A stretch of DNA of 64,000 nt from SURF-21 sp964529285 (GTDB lineage: Bacteria > Actinomycetota > Geothermincolia > Geothermincolales > RBG-13-55-18). The stretch's first letter is position 1. Each line of letters starts with the position of its first letter. Below the pieces are notes generated by a model that was given only the letters and a program-made list of their open reading frames with translations, was not told the DNA's origin and made no database searches. The translations under genes were made by a program, and so were the position numbers. This document shows positions 25,701-34,181 of this stretch, in pieces. The DNA lies in NCBI GenBank assembly GCA_964529285.1, contig CAZGWK010000002.1:62001-126000 (forward strand), written 5' to 3'.

Positions 25701-26356
25701 TCTCCGAGCTCAGGATCCTGGGGGTCTGCGGGAGCCCGGTGCGGGATGGAAACGTCGAGGCTTTACTGGGGAAAGCCCTGAGTGGCCAGGAAGGTGAACC
25801 TGGGGTCAGCTGCCGGATGGTCACGCTCGCAGACGCCGGAGTGGGGGACTGCATCCACTGCAACTGGTGCCTGCGCAAGCAGGAGACCACCCGCCGGTGT
25901 TCGCTCGACGACGGCATGACCGCCCTTTATCCCCTGATCGAAGAGGCAGACGTCCTTATCCTGGCCACCCCGGTCTATTTCGGGCGCCTCTCCGGTCACG
26001 TTGCCGCCTTCATAGATCGCCTGCGCGTTTACGTGCACGGCAACGTCTCGGCGGGATTGCTCCGTAATAAGGTCGGAGGTTCCATCGCCGTGGCCTGGTT
26101 CCGTATGGCCGGTCTGGAGATGGCTCTCCTGACCATGAATCAGTTCTTCCATGCGGTCAACATGGTCATCGCCTCACCGGATATCGGGCTGCAGGGCGGG
26201 TCCGCTTTCTCTTCGCTGCAGGGGGAAGGAAGGCGCGAGGGTGAAGACAAGCTGCTCGTGCTGAAGGACGAACTCGGCATGGCCAGCGCAGTTTCGACCG
26301 TATCCCGCGCCGTGGAGCTCGCCCGGCTTATAAAAGCGGGAACGGCCTCGCTCTAG
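25697..26356 (+). CDS. Flavodoxin-family iron-sulfur flavoprotein (NADPH-dependent FMN reductase fold)
   Basis: A 219-residue protein with GTG start overlapping the sensor stop (GTGA). The FMN phosphate loop is GVCGSPVRDGNVE. The compact Cys motif C-x2-C-x2-C (DCIHCNWCLRKQE, residues about 53-65) is typical of iron-sulfur flavoproteins. ATPVYFGRLSGHVAAFIDRL is the flavin-binding segment. It transfers electrons between ferredoxin-like donors and acceptors such as quinones or O2/H2O2 in anaerobes. Translational coupling to the sensor suggests it is its output or redox partner. Confidence 0.8.
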   Translation: MISELRILGVCGSPVRDGNVEALLGKALSGQEGEPGVSCRMVTLADAGVGDCIHCNWCLRKQETTRRCSLDDGMTALYPLIEEADVLILATPVYFGRLSGHVAAFIDRLRVYVHGNVSAGLLRNKVGGSIAVAWFRMAGLEMALLTMNQFFHAVNMVIASPDIGLQGGSAFSSLQGEGRREGEDKLLVLKDELGMASAVSTVSRAVELARLIKAGTASL

Positions 26357-26414
26357 CATTCCGGGAACGCTTTGACGGGGGAGCGGTACGCCTCACCCGG
26401 TCTGGCCCGTCATC

Positions 26415-26633
26415 TCATATCATCTTAACGGCGCCCAGTTCACAGGCGTGCATGCAGTCCCCACAGAGGCGGCACTTCTCCATATCTATGGCGATCCTGC
26501 ATTTTTTTCCCGAGCCGGGGTAGCCGGGGACGACGTTGAAAGCATCGTACTTGCAGGAGCGGGCGGCTTTGCAATCATCGCAATGCTCGGCGATGGTGCA
26601 TTTATCCACGTCGAGCCAAGGCATCTTGAGCAC
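26415..26633 (-). CDS. Small ferredoxin-like 4Fe-4S protein
   Basis: A 72-residue protein with GTG start at 26633 set by AGGAG six bases upstream; a longer ORF to 26780 lacks such a site. It has two Cys clusters. The second is a standard ferredoxin motif, CRLCGDCMHAC. The first is atypical (C-x5-C-x2-C-x5-C: CTIAEHCDDCKAARSC) and may bind a different metal centre. Probable electron carrier; partner not evident. It is convergent with the flavoprotein gene, 58 bp apart. Confidence 0.7.
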   Translation of the reverse strand: MLKMPWLDVDKCTIAEHCDDCKAARSCKYDAFNVVPGYPGSGKKCRIAIDMEKCRLCGDCMHACELGAVKMI

Positions 26634-26845
26634 GATTTTCTCCTGGCCGGTCTTATGTCGGTTGCAAAGATCGAAAAAATCCGCAACATGCGCGTACAGA
26701 TACCAGTATTCTAACATCGGCTGGAAAGGGGACGACGCGGCGAGGCAAACGGCTCCCCTCTCGGATATATTGCAGACCACGTTTTAAAAGGCCCTCCCCA
26801 TGTCGGAATGAGGCTTGACCGGGGGAGAGGGAAACGATTAGAATA

Positions 26846-26863
26846 AGACCGACCGGTTAGTCT
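26846..26863. promoter_or_regulatory. TetR-type operator upstream of the class II aldolase gene
   Basis: AGACCGACCGGTTAGTCT, an imperfect 18-bp palindrome centred on ACCGGT. The same TAGAATAAGACCGACCGGT stretch lies before tetR (27665-27683). TAGAAT immediately 5' resembles a -10 box, so binding would block transcription. Confidence 0.75.
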
Positions 26864-26937
26864 AATAATTAGCATTCCTGCTGCATGGGAAAACGAATAT
26901 CAGCAATTACGGCGTTGAATGCGAGGAGGTCTCCATA

Positions 26938-27582
26938 ATGCAAGAGCAGAAGATGCGGGAATTCATCTGCGCTATCGGCAGGCGCGTTTGGGAGCGCGGC
27001 ATGGCCTCCGCCAACTCCGGCAACATATCGGCACGGCTGGAAGCCGGCGAGGTGCTTATCACGCCCACGCTGGTAAGCAAGGGGTTCATGCGGCCGGAAC
27101 AGCTCCTGGTCGTTACCCTGGAAGGCGAAGTGCTGAGGGGGGAGGGCTACCCGACCAGTGAGACACCCATGCACTTGAGCCTCTATCGTGAAAGGGACGA
27201 TATCGGTGGTATAGTGCACGCCCATCCACCCCTTGCCACGTCGTTCGCGGTAGCCGGAAAGGCTCTGGACCTGTACCTTATCCCCGAGGCGGTGATCTTT
27301 CTGGGCGAGGTGCCGCTCGTGCCCTTCGAGGCTCCCGGGAGCCAGGAACTGGCGGAGTCGATCGTTCCTTACCTGGACCGATTCGATGCCGTGCTCATGG
27401 AGAACCACGGGGTGTTGTGCTGGGGAAGCGATGTGGAGCAGGCTTATCACCGCCTGGAAACGGTGGAGTTCTGCGCTCAGATCACCATGAACGCCCAGAT
27501 CCTGGGAGGGGCCAGGGAGCTGCCCGACGGGCCCCTGCAGAACCTCCTCAACGTAAGGAAGATGATGAAGGGCGGGGGATAG
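26938..27582 (+). CDS. Class II aldolase (L-fuculose-phosphate aldolase-like)
   Basis: A 214-residue AraD/FucA-fold enzyme. NSGNISAR and PTLVSKGF form the phosphate site. E in TSETPMHLSLY, the metal-binding HAHPP (residues about 95-99), and the third His region NHGVLCWG are present, so the zinc site looks complete. It cleaves a ketose- or acid-sugar phosphate into a C2/C3 carbonyl pair. AGGAGGT precedes ATG 26938. The operator at 26846 and the downstream tetR, oxidoreductase, FGGY kinase and RuBisCO-like genes place it in a regulated sugar or sugar-acid pathway. Confidence 0.85.
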   Translation: MQEQKMREFICAIGRRVWERGMASANSGNISARLEAGEVLITPTLVSKGFMRPEQLLVVTLEGEVLRGEGYPTSETPMHLSLYRERDDIGGIVHAHPPLATSFAVAGKALDLYLIPEAVIFLGEVPLVPFEAPGSQELAESIVPYLDRFDAVLMENHGVLCWGSDVEQAYHRLETVEFCAQITMNAQILGGARELPDGPLQNLLNVRKMMKGGG

Positions 27583-27670
27583 GCGCTTGCTGGGACCACC
27601 CTGTCTCGCCGCATCGATTGAGGTTTTCGGAGCACGAGTATTGACCGCGCAAAAGGCACGTTATAGAATA

Positions 27671-27688
27671 AGACCGACCGGTAGGTCT
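27671..27688. promoter_or_regulatory. TetR-type operator at the tetR promoter
   Basis: AGACCGACCGGTAGGTCT, an 18-bp palindrome with one mismatched pair. It ends two bases before ATG 27691, which argues for the downstream ATG 27706 as the true start and for autoregulation. Confidence 0.8.
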
Positions 27689-27705
27689 AAATGGAGAAGA
27701 GTGAT

Positions 27706-28344
27706 ATGGCCAAGTCCCTGGGCATACGGAAAAACCCCGTAAAGGACGAGCGCGAACAGGCATTCAAGCAGGCCGCACTCAAGGTGTTCTCGTCGAAGGG
27801 CTACCACAATACCACCATGTCGGAGATCGCCATGGAGGCGGGATTCGGCAAGGGGACCCTCTACTGGTATTGGAAATCCAAGGAGGAACTCTATTTCGCC
27901 CTGGTCGAAGAGTCGCACGGCGAGTTTATTAGCCTGGTGAGGGAGGCCGCGGAGCGGGAAGAAAATGCCCTGGAGAAACTTTACTGGCTGGGCAACGAGA
28001 TCGTCGGGCTGCATTTCCGCCACCGCGACTACACCAAGCTTTCCTGGAAGATGCGCGCCGAGGAGTTGGAGGCGTTCTCGCCCGAGTATGTCGAAAAACT
28101 CCGCCACAACAGCAACGAGATCAAGCAGAAACTGCAAGAGATCGTTTCTCAAGGCATAGAGGAAGGACTGCTTCCTCGGGCTGACCCCTATTACCTGGCG
28201 TGCATGTTGCTGGGATTGATGGAAGGAATGGAGATCCAGTGGCTGGAGGACCCTGAGTCCTTCGATCTGCGTACGGCAATGGATATTATCGTGCGTATGT
28301 CCAATCTGGTATTGCAGCGCCTTAGTGAGCCCGCGGGAAAATGA
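27706..28344 (+). CDS. TetR/AcrR family transcriptional regulator
   Basis: A 212-residue repressor. The N-terminal HTH is AALKVFSSKGYHNTTMSEIAMEAGFGKGTLYWYWKSKEELY (described by its key residues: GxxxTTMxEIA and GTLYWYF-like). A helical ligand domain follows from about residue 70. Start 27706 has GGAG at 27693-27696; ATG 27691 lacks a site because the operator occupies it. Two near-identical operators, before the aldolase and before tetR, suggest it controls the aldolase-to-RuBisCO-like cluster and itself. The inducer is likely a pathway metabolite or its CoA/sugar derivative. Confidence 0.85.
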   Translation: MAKSLGIRKNPVKDEREQAFKQAALKVFSSKGYHNTTMSEIAMEAGFGKGTLYWYWKSKEELYFALVEESHGEFISLVREAAEREENALEKLYWLGNEIVGLHFRHRDYTKLSWKMRAEELEAFSPEYVEKLRHNSNEIKQKLQEIVSQGIEEGLLPRADPYYLACMLLGLMEGMEIQWLEDPESFDLRTAMDIIVRMSNLVLQRLSEPAGK

Positions 28345-28502
28345 CGGGCGTATCCCGCGAGGAACGGGCAATGGAGGATGGAGGATCGTGCACGAGGGGC
28401 GGGGTAAAGATAGAGTTTTGGCAGAGCCGCCGTTCGTAGGAATGGCTGAAATAGACGGGAGTCATCGAGTTCGCTTTTTAAGAAGGCTACGGGAGGTAGA
28501 AA

Positions 28503-29723
28503 ATGTCCAGACTGGTAGTTCTAGGGGGTTGCGGTGCGGTGGGCAGTACTGCAGTTCGCACCCTGGCAGAGACGGATTATTTCGACGAGTACGTTGTAGC
28601 GGACAAGGATATCGAGGCAGCCCGCGAGCTCTGCAAAGAGCTTGGCGAAGGCCGCGTAAAGGCGTTTGAGCTGGATGCCGAGGATCCCGCCAGCCTGAAG
28701 GAAGCAATCTCGGGCGCGTCGGTGATCCTGAACTGCGTGGGTCCTTTCTACAAGTACGGGCCGCCCATACTGGAAGCGGCGATAGCTGCGGGCATCGACT
28801 ATGTGGATATCTGCGATGACCTGGATGCCACCGAGATCATGCTGGAGATGGACGGCAAGGCCAGGGAAGCCGGTATCTCGGCCCTCGTAGGCATGGGAAG
28901 CTCCCCCGGCATGGCCAACGTGCTGGTCAAGTTCACCGCGGAAACCTTGCTCGACGGGGTGGAGTCGGTGGATATCTACCACGCTCATGGTGGAGAGGAC
29001 GTGGAGGGGCCGGCGGTGATCAAGCACCGCTTCCATTCCATGGAGATCGACATCCCCATGTTCCTGGATGGAGAATACAAGACGGTCAGGCTCTTTGATG
29101 AGAGCGGCAAGGCCCTCGAGGAGGAGACGGAATTCAGGGACGTGGGTGCCTATCCCGTCTATGCATATCCCCACCCCGAGACCATAACCCTGCCCAAGTA
29201 CATCGAGGGAGTCAAGCGGGTAACCAACCTCGGCCTGGTCATACCGGTCTCATACGCCGAGCTCATCAAGAGCATGGTCAAGCTGGGCCTCACCTCCGAT
29301 GAGCCGCTGGAGGTACAGGGCCGGATGGTGATCCCCCGCGAGTTCGCGGTGGCCTTTGTCATCTCGTCCCGGGATGGGCTGCTCAAGGAAGCCGGCATTA
29401 ATTTCCCGCGCGGTTGTCTGAAGATCGTGGTAAAGGGCACCAAGGACGGAGAGCCCCTCTCTTACGTATTCCAGATGTCCTCCAGCGGCATGGGCATGGG
29501 AGAGGGCACGGGCATACCCGCCGCCATGGGGGCCATCGTCATGGGCCAGGGCAAGATTACCCAGAAGGGCGCATTCCCTCCCGAGGCGGCCGTGAACCCC
29601 CTGGATATGATCCAGCTGGCGGGAGAGGTCATCAAGTCCTCCGGCAAAGGAGAGGGCGCTCCCATATACATCGAGCAGATCGACTCCAGCGGCAAGGTAG
29701 AGACCATTGATCTGAAGTTCTGA
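28503..29723 (+). CDS. Saccharopine dehydrogenase-like NAD(P)-binding oxidoreductase
   Basis: A 406-residue protein. The Rossmann start is LVVLGGCGAVGSTAVRTLAE, followed by the family segment VILNCVGPFYKYGPPILEAAI and DICDDLDATEIML, as in saccharopine dehydrogenase / homospermidine synthase-like proteins. The C-terminal catalytic domain is mostly beta. GGGAGGTAGAAA precedes ATG 28503. It sits between tetR and an FGGY kinase, so the substrate is probably a sugar acid or amino-sugar intermediate, not saccharopine; that is inference from context. Confidence 0.75.
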   Translation: MSRLVVLGGCGAVGSTAVRTLAETDYFDEYVVADKDIEAARELCKELGEGRVKAFELDAEDPASLKEAISGASVILNCVGPFYKYGPPILEAAIAAGIDYVDICDDLDATEIMLEMDGKAREAGISALVGMGSSPGMANVLVKFTAETLLDGVESVDIYHAHGGEDVEGPAVIKHRFHSMEIDIPMFLDGEYKTVRLFDESGKALEEETEFRDVGAYPVYAYPHPETITLPKYIEGVKRVTNLGLVIPVSYAELIKSMVKLGLTSDEPLEVQGRMVIPREFAVAFVISSRDGLLKEAGINFPRGCLKIVVKGTKDGEPLSYVFQMSSSGMGMGEGTGIPAAMGAIVMGQGKITQKGAFPPEAAVNPLDMIQLAGEVIKSSGKGEGAPIYIEQIDSSGKVETIDLKF

Positions 29724-29763
29724 GCCCGTGAGGCCGGCGTTAAGAAGGGACGGGTGATGCTTG

Positions 29764-31323
29764 ATGGGCGCTAAGTTCATTATCAGCCATGATGTGGGCA
29801 CGGGAGGCAGCAAGGCGGTGCTGGCCGACCTCGCCGGAGGCATCATCGCCTCCAGCTTCACGCCCTATGCGGTTTCGTATCCCCAGCCTCACTGGGCGGA
29901 GCAGGACCCACGTGACTGGTGGGATGCCGTATGCACGAGCACCCAGCGCGTCGTCAAGGAGAGCAAAATAAAAGCGAGCCAGGTCATCGGCACAGGTTTC
30001 GCCACCCAGATGCTGGGCGTGCTTCCCGTGGATAAATCCGGCGAGCCGCTGCGACCTGCCATAATCTGGATAGACAGCCGCGCCGACGAACAGGCGGCAC
30101 GCCTGGTGCGCCGCTTGGGAGGCTCCAGGGTGATCATGGCTGTGGCGGGGGCCGTACCCTCGGGCAAGGACGTCATCTGCAAGATCTTGTGGATCAGAGA
30201 CAGGGAGCCGCAGGTATTCGCGGATACCCACAAGATACTCGACGTCAACGGCTATCTCGTCTACCGCGCCACCGGGAACATGATCATCGACCACACCGGC
30301 GCCGGGGTCACGGGTTTTCTGAAGAACAAGACCCGAGAATGGGACCCGCTCTTCGCGAAACTGCTGGGCATACCCCTGGAGAAGATGCCCGACGTGAAGA
30401 GCTCCATCGATATCGTCGGCTTGCTCACCCGGGATGCCGCCGCAGAAATGGGATTGGAGGCGGGAACACCGGTAATCGGAGGCATGGGCGACGTCCCTGC
30501 CGCTGCCACCGGCTCGGGCGCCCTGGAGGACGGCGACGCCCATGTATATCTCGGGACTTCGGGCTGGCTGTGCATCACCACCTCCAAGGTCAAGAACCTG
30601 GGCAAGAACGGTATCGTCTCCGTGGTTTCCGCCGATCCCGAGATGTTCATCATGATCGGGGAGACCGAGACCGCAGGCGCCTGCCTGAAGTGGTTCGCTG
30701 AGAACTTCGCCACCGCCGAGGAGATGGAGAAAGCACGGCAGGCGGGCGACGAGATGGCCATTTTCCCCATCCTGGACGAGGTGGTGGAGAAGGTGGAGCC
30801 GGGAGCAAAGCGCCTGCTCTTCACCCCCTGGATGTTCGGGGAGAGGGCTCCCATAACCGACACCACCCTGCGCGCGGCTTTCGTCAACCTCTCGCTGGAA
30901 CACGAGCGCGGGCACCTGCTGCGCTCCATCTACGAAGGCGTCGCTTATAACTGCCGCTGGCTGGTGGATTGCGCGGGCAAAGCCGGCTTCAAGTGCAGTA
31001 CCCTGCGCACTATCGGGGGCGGAGCCCGCAGCGATGTATGGATGCAGATAATGGCAGACGTCACCCGGCGCGAAGTGGAGGCGGTCCAGACGCCCCAGGA
31101 GGCGGGCGCCATGGGCTGTGCCCTGGCGGTGGCGGTGGCCTTGAAGGAATATGAGAGCTACCGGGATCTCAAGAAGGTGATCAAGGTGCGCAGGACCTTC
31201 GAACCCAACCCGGACTGCTGCGCCGAGTACGACGAACTCTACGGCGCGTTCCGCTGCCTGTACGGCAACCTCAAGGGGATATGCCGCACGCTCAACGAGG
31301 CGGAACAGGCCTGCAAGACGTGA
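29764..31323 (+). CDS. FGGY-family carbohydrate kinase (xylulokinase-like)
   Basis: A 519-residue sugar kinase. ATP-phosphate motif SHDVGTGGSKAVLAD, second motif AIIWIDSRADEQA, VYLGTSGWLCIT (phosphate 2) and C-terminal adenosine motif RTIGGGARSDVWMQIMADVT are all present. It also has the family FMLFTPWMFGERAP-type segment. It phosphorylates a sugar, polyol or sugar acid. TTG 29761 is an alternative start. It lies directly upstream of the RuBisCO-like gene (20 bp), consistent with the kinase making the phosphorylated substrate of that protein. Confidence 0.85.
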   Translation: MGAKFIISHDVGTGGSKAVLADLAGGIIASSFTPYAVSYPQPHWAEQDPRDWWDAVCTSTQRVVKESKIKASQVIGTGFATQMLGVLPVDKSGEPLRPAIIWIDSRADEQAARLVRRLGGSRVIMAVAGAVPSGKDVICKILWIRDREPQVFADTHKILDVNGYLVYRATGNMIIDHTGAGVTGFLKNKTREWDPLFAKLLGIPLEKMPDVKSSIDIVGLLTRDAAAEMGLEAGTPVIGGMGDVPAAATGSGALEDGDAHVYLGTSGWLCITTSKVKNLGKNGIVSVVSADPEMFIMIGETETAGACLKWFAENFATAEEMEKARQAGDEMAIFPILDEVVEKVEPGAKRLLFTPWMFGERAPITDTTLRAAFVNLSLEHERGHLLRSIYEGVAYNCRWLVDCAGKAGFKCSTLRTIGGGARSDVWMQIMADVTRREVEAVQTPQEAGAMGCALAVAVALKEYESYRDLKKVIKVRRTFEPNPDCCAEYDELYGAFRCLYGNLKGICRTLNEAEQACKT

Positions 31324-31343
31324 GATGAAAAGGAGGAAGAAAA

Positions 31344-32690
31344 ATGTTGTTCTACGAAGCACAACCTAAGGCGCTGCCGGAGGGAATAGACACCGGCGAT
31401 TTCATCATTGCCACCTACTATGCAGCCCTGCCGCGGGACATGATCATGTACTACCTTGCGCCTTTCCTGGCGGTGGAACAGTCCACGGGCACCTGGACAG
31501 CTGTCCCCGGCGAGACACCGGAGGTGAGGGCCAAGCACGTGGCCAAGGTCATCGCCATCCACGAGGTGCCCTTCTTCGAGTACGAGGTGCCCAAGGAGGT
31601 GGAGGAGCGTACCTACGTGGTGCAGGTGGCCTACCCCTTCCGCAACATCGAACACCAGATCCCCATGCTGCTCACCGCAGTGGTGGGAAACATATCCATG
31701 GGCGGCAAGATAAAGCTCCTGGACCTGCAGTTCCCCAAGCAGTACACGGACGGTTTCGGCGGGCCCAAGTTCGGCATCGAAGGGATATACGAGGCGCTGG
31801 AGATGGAGGAGAGGCGCCCGCTCATCAACAACATGATCAAGCCGTGCACGGGTTACTCCTGCGAGATAGGAGAGAAGCTCTTCTACGAGGTCGCCCTGGG
31901 CGGCTGCGACGTCATCAAGGACGACGAGCTCATCGCGGACATGGTCTTCAACCGCTGCGAGGACCGGGTCAAGGCATACATGGCCATGGAGAAGAGGGCT
32001 TACGAGGAGACGGGGGAGCACACCCTGTACACGGTTAACATCTCCGACAACCTCCCCAAGATGTTCGAGACCGCCAAGCGCGTAGTGGATGCGGGGGCCA
32101 ATGCTATCATGGTCAACTACCTGGCCGTCGGCCTGCCTGCCCTGCAGGCGCTGGCCGAGGACCCGGACATCAACGTCCCCATACTGGCGCACATGGACTG
32201 CGCCGGCGCCCTCTACGAGTCGCCCATCTCCGGCATAGCCTCACACCTGGTGCTGGCGAAGCTGCCCCGCCTGGCGGGGGCGGATTCGGTGGTCTTCCCG
32301 GCGCCCTACGGCAAGGCGCCCTATCTCAAGGACCGCTTCGTGTTCACCGCGGACGTCATGCATTATCCTATGCATGACGTCAAGCCCATGATGCCCATGC
32401 CCTCGGGCGGCATAACCCCGGACATGGTCCCGGTGTGCGTGGCGGACATAGGCAGTGAGATAATGATCGGTTCGGGCGGAGGAATACACGCCCATCCCAT
32501 GGGGCCGACCGCCGGTGCGAAGGCTTTCCGCCAGGCCATAGACGCTACGGTGCAGGGTGTATCAATACAGGAATACGCCAAGGAGCACAAGGAGTTGGGG
32601 GTCGCCCTGGGCCTGTGGGAGGGCACCTTCAGGGAGACCAGCGCGGCGAGCGGCCTCAGCGACAAGATCGAGTCGATAGCGGAGCATTAA
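31344..32690 (+). CDS. RuBisCO-like protein (form IV large-subunit homologue)
   Basis: A 448-residue protein with a strong AAAAGGAGGAAGAAAA ribosome site. By motif comparison it keeps Lys166 (equivalent to K175), the carbamylation triad Lys192-Asp194-Glu195 (GGCDVIKDDE), the loop-6 Lys324 and Ser354 (PSGG). It has Cys168 in place of K177, Met284 for R295, Ala287 for H298 and a non-His at 327. It therefore should not fix CO2 on RuBP, but retains an enolising, Mg-binding site. Known RuBisCO-like proteins act as tautomerases, isomerases, transcarboxylases or decarboxylases in methionine salvage and in apiose/acid-sugar catabolism. Context with FGGY kinase and class II aldolase favours the latter. 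Confidence 0.88.
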   Translation: MLFYEAQPKALPEGIDTGDFIIATYYAALPRDMIMYYLAPFLAVEQSTGTWTAVPGETPEVRAKHVAKVIAIHEVPFFEYEVPKEVEERTYVVQVAYPFRNIEHQIPMLLTAVVGNISMGGKIKLLDLQFPKQYTDGFGGPKFGIEGIYEALEMEERRPLINNMIKPCTGYSCEIGEKLFYEVALGGCDVIKDDELIADMVFNRCEDRVKAYMAMEKRAYEETGEHTLYTVNISDNLPKMFETAKRVVDAGANAIMVNYLAVGLPALQALAEDPDINVPILAHMDCAGALYESPISGIASHLVLAKLPRLAGADSVVFPAPYGKAPYLKDRFVFTADVMHYPMHDVKPMMPMPSGGITPDMVPVCVADIGSEIMIGSGGGIHAHPMGPTAGAKAFRQAIDATVQGVSIQEYAKEHKELGVALGLWEGTFRETSAASGLSDKIESIAEH

Positions 32691-32734
32691 GAAAAGCGTA
32701 TGTAGAGATTACTTCCGATACGTACACGTGCCAG

Positions 32735-32760
32735 GCCTCCACGTTCGGAAACGTGGAGGC
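32735..32760. terminator. 11-bp hairpin between convergent genes
   Basis: GCCTCCACGTT and AACGTGGAGGC pair perfectly around a CGGA tetraloop, 45 bp after the RuBisCO-like stop and 78 bp before the serpin stop. There is no T-run, so it may serve as a bidirectional, factor-dependent terminator. Confidence 0.55.
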
Positions 32761-32837
32761 GCTGGGACACCGCCGCGCCGAAGACGGCGCTGTCGCTTTC
32801 GCGATGCAGGCTGTCGGACGGGTTTGCTCAGACGTAT

Positions 32838-34076
32838 CTACGATGGATCCACGATGGAGCCCATGAAGAGTATGGCGCCGGTCTGGTTGTCGCGGATGGC
32901 GAAGAAGAAGGGCCGGTCCACGATCATCTCGAAGGGCACCTCTTCGGGCATAACGGCCGTAGCTTCCATCTCCACGCTGGTGGCCGCCGCCGCCTCGGTC
33001 CCCTCCTCGTTTACGTCTATGTAAGTCTTCTGCAGGACCTTGCTGATGTAAGCCTTTTCCCCGCCCAGCGAGGCGAAAACATCTTCAAGCCCACCCTCGA
33101 AAGCCGGCTGCATGCCCATGGCCTTCAGGGGGTCGCTGAGCTCCTTTTCGTACTCCACCTTGAAGCGGGGAAGGGCCAGTTCGCCATCGCGTTCATCCAG
33201 CATTTCCATCCATTGCTCCCAGGCAGCTTCGCTCAAAGACGCGAGGAACTCGGCGTAGCCCGCGCCCTCTTGCGGCAGTACGACGAACATGCTCAGGCGG
33301 CCCCCCGATTCCTCGCCATAGGGCAGGCTGACCACCTGAAGGCCCTCGTCCTCGTAATAAGAGAACTCGCCCCACCTTCGCATCAGCGGGACGGCGATCG
33401 TGCTGCCGTCGAGGAGGTGGAAGTCACCGTCCTCCGTGTTAGACTCCTCGAAAGGTACCTTCCATTTGGCGTTGAAATAGACGGCGTTTATGAGGATCAG
33501 CGCCAGTTCGGGATAGAGGTCGCCTACGATCTCCTCGATCTTGTCGTGCGTCTTCTCCTTCACCCAGCCGTTTATTACTCCCGGCGACTCCGGGTCGGAG
33601 AAATCAAGGTTCGCGACCTCCGCGTCGTAGCTATCGCGGCAGCGCTCCACGAAGTCCTGGTTTAATGCGAAGTCCTGGTTCGCCCACATGGAGTTGGCGA
33701 TCTCCAGCAGCACGTCCTCGTCGGCTTGCTCGAGGGAGAGCATGAGGTTTCCCAGCTGTGCGTTGACCTCTTGCAGGCTCATGTCCTCGAGTTCCAGGAC
33801 CTCGGCCATGGCTTCTTCCGTCTCGCCCGCGGCCCCGTTATAGGCCATGGCCAGAGCGAGCTTGGCGCTCAAAGGGGATAGGACGATGTTCTCACCGTAG
33901 TCCTCATCCATCACCTGCCCGAAGAGGCCGAAGGCGAAACCGCTGTCCTCGGCCTTGAGGTTGTAGTCCTTCGCTGCGCGCTTTACGGGGTCTTCCTTTG
34001 AGGAGGAATCTCCGCATCCGGCTATCACCGGAGCTATCAGGAGCAGGGCGACCGCCGGGATGAGGAATCTCTTCAT
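32838..34076 (-). CDS. Serpin family serine protease inhibitor, lipoprotein
   Basis: A 412-residue serpin anchored as a lipoprotein (signal ending LLIAPVIAGC, lipobox Cys about residue 21). Serpin landmarks are present: LSPLSAKLALAMAYNGAAGET, NAVYFNAKWKVPF, LPRFKVEYE and RPFFFAIRDNQTGAILFMGSI. The reactive-loop hinge VNEEGTEAAAATSVEM is rich in small residues, as needed for loop insertion, so it should be inhibitory. P1 lies near the EATAVMPEE stretch. Target proteases are outside the cell. Start 34076 is chosen because the signal peptide begins there; the ORF continues to 34139. Confidence 0.88.
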   Translation of the reverse strand: MKRFLIPAVALLLIAPVIAGCGDSSSKEDPVKRAAKDYNLKAEDSGFAFGLFGQVMDEDYGENIVLSPLSAKLALAMAYNGAAGETEEAMAEVLELEDMSLQEVNAQLGNLMLSLEQADEDVLLEIANSMWANQDFALNQDFVERCRDSYDAEVANLDFSDPESPGVINGWVKEKTHDKIEEIVGDLYPELALILINAVYFNAKWKVPFEESNTEDGDFHLLDGSTIAVPLMRRWGEFSYYEDEGLQVVSLPYGEESGGRLSMFVVLPQEGAGYAEFLASLSEAAWEQWMEMLDERDGELALPRFKVEYEKELSDPLKAMGMQPAFEGGLEDVFASLGGEKAYISKVLQKTYIDVNEEGTEAAAATSVEMEATAVMPEEVPFEMIVDRPFFFAIRDNQTGAILFMGSIVDPS

Positions 34077-34181
34077 AATTTCCACCCCCAATAAGGTCTG
34101 GTCTACAGTTCCATCCGTCGCTATTAGAGATGCAGGCACAGCCGCGCCGGTTCCCTTTAACCCCCCTGGCGGACCCGGGCT

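Noticed and set aside
29740..31362. 540-codon minus-strand frame
   Set aside because: Exact antisense shadow of the FGGY kinase; no recognisable motif or ribosome site.
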